This document shows positions 21,966 through 24,057 of a DNA stretch of 24,057 nucleotides, one piece after another; the first letter of the stretch is position 1, and each line of letters starts with the position of its first letter. The stretch covers positions 1-24,057 of the forward strand of contig JAZNQO010000022.1 in NCBI GenBank assembly GCA_045590215.1, in the 5' to 3' direction. Under the pieces are notes generated by a model. That model ran no database searches. It had not been told where the DNA came from and saw only the letters and a program-made list of their open reading frames with translations. The stretch comes from RUG563 sp045590215 (lineage in GTDB: Bacteria > Bacillota > Clostridia > Christensenellales > Aristaeellaceae). The position numbers and the translations under genes are program-made.

Positions 21966-21994
21966 GTGGTAATAGCGGCTCTATGTCCTCCCAC
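21966..21994 (-). promoter_or_regulatory. L1-type mRNA leader upstream of rplA
   Basis: On the minus strand GTGG (21994-21991) pairs with CCAC (21969-21966) around an inner ATAG/CTAT helix, with an asymmetric GAGGAC internal loop. It shares the GTGGGAGG start and the CATTACCACA-like end with the element before rplK. L1 is known to bind such mRNA sites to repress translation. Confidence 0.65.
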
Positions 21995-22013
21995 ATTATT
22001 CCTTGCAGAACGA

Positions 22014-22442
22014 TTATTCGTCAGCAACAGTGATACCCATGCTGCGGGCGGTGCCCTTCACCATGCTCATGGCAGCTTCGATGGAAGCGGCATTCAGGTC
22101 GGGCATTTTGGTGGTGGCAATTTCACGCACCTGAGCCTGCGTCAGCTGGCCAACCTTGTCACGGTTGGGACGGCCGGAAGCACTTTCCAGACCCAGTGCC
22201 TTTTTGATCAGCACGGGAGCCGGAGGCGTCTTGGTGATGAAAGAGAAGGAACGATCGGAAAACACCGTGATAACAACGGGGATGATCAGGCCTTCCTGCT
22301 TAGCGGTGCGGGCATTGAATTCCTTGCAGAAGCCGGGAATATTCACGCCGTGCTGGCCAAGAGCGGGGCCGATGGGCGGTGCGGGCGTTGCCTTGGCGGC
22401 AGGCACCTGCAGCTTGATGAACGCGGTAATTTTCTTTGCCAT
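22014..22442 (-). CDS. rplK: 50S ribosomal protein L11
   Basis: A 142-residue L11, the exact family length, part of the GTPase-associated centre and the site of thiopeptide action. It shows KLQVPAAKATPAPPIGPALG (about 10-29), GVNIPGFCKEFNART, the FITKTPPAPVLIKKALG segment and the C-terminal KMPDLNAASIEAAMSMVKGT. GTG 22454 is in frame, but AAGGAGG sits directly against it, so the ATG at 22442, 11 bases after GGAGG, is chosen and gives the standard MAKKITAFIKLQ start. It is expressed with rplA 63 bases downstream. Confidence 0.98.
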   Translation of the reverse strand: MAKKITAFIKLQVPAAKATPAPPIGPALGQHGVNIPGFCKEFNARTAKQEGLIIPVVITVFSDRSFSFITKTPPAPVLIKKALGLESASGRPNRDKVGQLTQAQVREIATTKMPDLNAASIEAAMSMVKGTARSMGITVADE

Positions 22443-22467
22443 TTTCGATGGCACCTCCTTAAGTCTT

Positions 22468-22510
22468 GTGGTAATGGCGGCTGCACTCCCTGTTGAATGC
22501 TGCCTCCCAC
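22468..22510 (-). promoter_or_regulatory. L1-type mRNA leader upstream of rplK
   Basis: On the minus strand GTGG (22510-22507) pairs with CCAC (22471-22468). Inside, GGC-a-GCATT pairs with AGTGC-a-GCC. It has the same GTGGGAGG start and ATTACCACA end as the rplA leader. It lies just upstream of the AAGGAGG of rplK. Confidence 0.65.
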
Positions 22511-22528
22511 TGAAAACGGAAAACAGGG

Positions 22529-22570
22529 AAAGGGGCTGACCCGATGCAAAATTCTTGCTCGACGCCCCTT
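22529..22570 (-). terminator. possible weak terminator/attenuator between nusG and rplK
   Basis: On the minus strand AAGGGGC (22570-22564) pairs with GCCCCTT (22536-22530) across a long loop, followed by only short T runs. It could partly uncouple rplK-rplA from nusG. Confidence 0.35.
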
Positions 22571-22574
22571 ATCC

Positions 22575-23117
22575 TCATGCGTCGATTTTTTCGACTTGAT
22601 CGAAATCCAATTCGATCTGCATTTCGCGGCCCAGGAACATCTTGACCTTCACATTCAGCTTCGCTGTAATGGGGTCCACTTCCTCTACCACGCCGGTGAA
22701 ATGTTCCAACGGCCCGTTCAGGATGCGCACTTCCTCGCCCACGCTGATTTTGCACTGCACAGCGTTGGAGCCGGTGTTGAGCATTCTGTTCAGTTCGTCG
22801 GCGGTTAAGGGAATGGGCTTGCTTTCGGGGCCTACAAAGCCCGTCACGCCGCGGGTGTTGCGCACCACATACCAGCTTTCGTTGGTGATGATCATGCGCA
22901 CCAGCACATAGCCCGGAAAGGTCTTACGGGTGCTGGTCACACGCTTGCCATTCTTGATTTCCACAACCTCTTCCGTGGGAACGACAACCTCTTGAATGAG
23001 GTTTTGCATGCCGTTGTTTTCCACAGCCTTTTCAAGGTTGTCCTTAACCTTATTTTCGTAGCCAGAATAAGTATGCACCACATACCATTCTAGAGTGCCC
23101 GGTCTGTCTTCGGACAT
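22575..23117 (-). CDS. nusG: transcription termination/antitermination factor NusG
   Basis: A 180-residue NusG with the NGN domain (WYVVHTYSGYENKVKDNLEK near 11-30, PTEEVVEIKNGKRV, FPGYVLVRM near 67-75) and a C-terminal KOW domain (VGEEVRILNGPLEHFTGVVE near 126-145). It rides on RNA polymerase to modulate pausing and links transcription to translation. GAGAGGAG lies about eight bases before the ATG. Its position between secE and rplK is the standard order in bacteria. No unusual insertion is seen. Confidence 0.98.
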   Translation of the reverse strand: MSEDRPGTLEWYVVHTYSGYENKVKDNLEKAVENNGMQNLIQEVVVPTEEVVEIKNGKRVTSTRKTFPGYVLVRMIITNESWYVVRNTRGVTGFVGPESKPIPLTADELNRMLNTGSNAVQCKISVGEEVRILNGPLEHFTGVVEEVDPITAKLNVKVKMFLGREMQIELDFDQVEKIDA

Positions 23118-23201
23118 GTTGGTCTCTCCTCTCAGCAGTTACCGCTGATGGCCTTCCTCTCTTGAAAGGAGTGCCGTCGGCAGTGCGTTCTTTACTGAGT
23201 A

Positions 23202-23633
23202 TCAGTCAGCAGCGGAATCAGCTTCCTCAACGGTCGCTGTTTCTTGCGCAGCCTCCACGGCTTCTTCTGCTTCCTCAACGGTCGTAGTGGTTTCTTCCGT
23301 TTCGTCGATGGTCAAAGAACCGGCCAGATCTTCAGTGGGCAGCGTTTCAGCCTGCTCCACAGTACCGGCGGGGGTCATCACCTTCACCAAAGCGGTAGAA
23401 CCAAGGTCCAACAAGCCAATCACAACGCCCATGAATACCAGGAAAGCCAGTACGATGAGCGAGTATTTGACGACGTCCTGGCGGCTCGGCCACGTCACTT
23501 TGCGCAGTTCGTGCCACATGTTTTTGAAGGGGCGAGCAATAGCAGAAGGCAGCTTCTTGAAGAAGTTGACCAGCTTGGTGAAGAAATTCACCTTTTCTTC
23601 CTTGCCCTTCACGACGGTCTTTTCGTCAGCCAT
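23202..23633 (-). CDS. secE: preprotein translocase subunit SecE with acidic C-terminal tail
   Basis: SecE clamps SecY in the Sec translocon. The core is normal: basic N-terminal helix, the signature MWHELRKVTWPSR (39-51) and one membrane helix (about 54-78). The protein is 143 residues, however, against about 60 for B. subtilis SecE, because residues 87-143 form a low-complexity tail with 18 Asp/Glu and no Lys or Arg. In a single-helix SecE this tail would lie outside the membrane. The block TVEEA occurs twice, encoded by a 16-base exact repeat 48 bases apart (23221 and 23269), so the tail may have grown by duplication. ATG 23633 is chosen, with AAGGA ten bases upstream. Confidence 0.95.
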   Translation of the reverse strand: MADEKTVVKGKEEKVNFFTKLVNFFKKLPSAIARPFKNMWHELRKVTWPSRQDVVKYSLIVLAFLVFMGVVIGLLDLGSTALVKVMTPAGTVEQAETLPTEDLAGSLTIDETEETTTTVEEAEEAVEAAQETATVEEADSAAD

Positions 23634-23652
23634 GATTGTCACATCCTTGCGT

Positions 23653-23817
23653 TTATCGTGTTTCGCGATGAGCGGTATGCTTTTTGCAGAAACGGCAATA
23701 TTTGCTCAGTTCCAGACGATCGGGGGTGTTTTTCTTATTCTTTTTCTTGTTGTAGTTACGCTGTTTGCACTCGGTGCAAGCCAGCACGATGTTTTGACGA
23801 GCTTCCTTAGCTGCCAT
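23653..23817 (-). CDS. rpmG: 50S ribosomal protein L33
   Basis: A 54-residue L33 reading MAAKEARQNIVLACTECKQR at the start, then RNYNKKKNKKNTPDRLELSK and YCRFCKKHTAHRETR. Two CxxC pairs (CTEC and CRFC) make it the zinc-binding form, as opposed to the cysteine-free paralogue some Firmicutes use under zinc limitation. GAGGTG precedes the ATG. It sits between tuf and secE, 19 bases upstream of the secE start, the common order in Firmicutes. Confidence 0.97.
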   Translation of the reverse strand: MAAKEARQNIVLACTECKQRNYNKKKNKKNTPDRLELSKYCRFCKKHTAHRETR

Positions 23818-23846
23818 GTGAAAACACCTCTTTCTTTAGGGGTGGG

Positions 23847-23870
23847 AGGGCGGAGATAACCTCCGGCCCT
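23847..23870 (-). other. hairpin between tuf and rpmG
   Basis: On the minus strand AGGG-C-CGGAG (23870-23861) pairs with CTCCG-CCCT (23855-23847), with a one-base bulge and a 5-base loop. No T run follows, so a full terminator is unlikely. It may stabilise the tuf 3' end or modulate read-through into rpmG. Confidence 0.4.
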
Positions 23871-23891
23871 TCCTTTTATAAACAGCGTAGC

Positions 23892-24057
23892 TTATTCAGC
23901 AACACGAGCCACAGCACCGGCACCCACGGTACGGCCGCCTTCACGGATAGCGAAGCGGAGACCCTGTTCGATGGCGATGGGGGTGATGATTTCTACTTCC
24001 ATTTCCACGTTGTCGCCGGGCATAACCATTTCAACGCCTTCGGGCAGCTTGATGGAG
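23892..24057 (-). CDS. tuf: elongation factor Tu, C-terminal fragment (5' part outside window)
   Basis: The minus-strand frame entering at the right edge encodes IKLPEGVEMVMPGDNVEMEV, then EIITPIAIEQGLRFAIREGG, then RTVGAGAVARVAE and TAA (23894-23892). This is the unmistakable end of EF-Tu domain 3, which carries aminoacyl-tRNA to the ribosome. Only about 54 residues are visible; the GTPase domain lies beyond the window. It is the first gene here of the tuf-rpmG-secE-nusG-rplK-rplA series. Confidence 0.97.
   Translation of the reverse strand, partial: SIKLPEGVEMVMPGDNVEMEVEIITPIAIEQGLRFAIREGGRTVGAGAVARVAE

Noticed and set aside
20832..22496. A 554-codon plus-strand frame across the DUF3472-like gene, rplA and rplK.
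   Set aside because: It covers unrelated genes, a terminator and two leaders on the other strand, so it is a shadow frame.
23118..23201. A possible tRNA-Trp gene between secE and nusG, as found in some Firmicutes.
   Set aside because: No cloverleaf, T-loop GTTCRA motif or anticodon stem could be formed. Only a weak CAGC/GCTG hairpin is present.

Overview
The window looks like a chromosomal segment of an endospore-forming member of the class Clostridia (Bacillota). The evidence is a complete eight-gene spoIIIA operon, a clostridial-type pyruvate phosphate dikinase, strong AGGAGG-type ribosome binding sites, and a tuf-rpmG-secE-nusG-rplK-rplA ribosomal/secretion cluster. Base composition looks moderate, around half G+C. 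Nothing indicates a phage, plasmid, IS element or CRISPR array, and I found no tRNA or rRNA gene. The exact genus cannot be read from the sequence.

Layout. 1-212: tail of a PAP2-like membrane protein with its terminator. 307-2931 (minus): ppdK, with a good promoter and terminator. 3185-7225 (plus): spoIIIAA-AH, eight genes mostly joined by 1-4 base stop/start overlaps and preceded by a near-consensus sigma-E promoter. 7306-8020 (plus): an RseC-like redox membrane protein overlapping a thioredoxin gene. 8021-8385: gene-free, with several hairpins and a bidirectional terminator. 8386-10464 (minus): an alkaline-phosphatase-superfamily enzyme and a metallo-beta-lactamase-fold protein that has lost several metal ligands. 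10564-12495 (minus): an XpaC/TelA pair. 12780-15828 (minus): three tandem M42 metallo-aminopeptidases in one operon. 15829-16435: gene-free, with a cluster of short perfect hairpins and two tandem copies of a ~140-bp element. 16436-17967 (minus): a PII-like protein overlapping a CPA2-type cation/proton antiporter. 18118-19514 (plus): a GlsB/YeaQ membrane protein and an orphan 353-residue protein. 19623-21113 (minus): a GNAT acetyltransferase and a secreted DUF3472-like protein. 21261-24057 (minus): rplA, rplK, nusG, secE, rpmG and the 3' end of tuf.

How the parts work together. The spoIIIA products would form the mother-cell side of the SpoIIIA-SpoIIQ feeding channel. Here SpoIIIAF is reduced to a 55-residue membrane anchor and SpoIIIAG to 121 residues, so the channel appears miniaturised. 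The right end is the usual translation/secretion cluster. Both rplK and rplA have their own L1-type leader hairpin, but the cluster ends at a terminator after rplA instead of continuing into rplJ-rplL. No wholly new system is obvious. The observations most worth checking are the reduced SpoIIIA channel, a possibly leaderless spoIIIAA mRNA, the degenerate MBL-fold protein, the PII/antiporter pair, the tandem repeat that supplies a stop codon, and the acidic tail on SecE.
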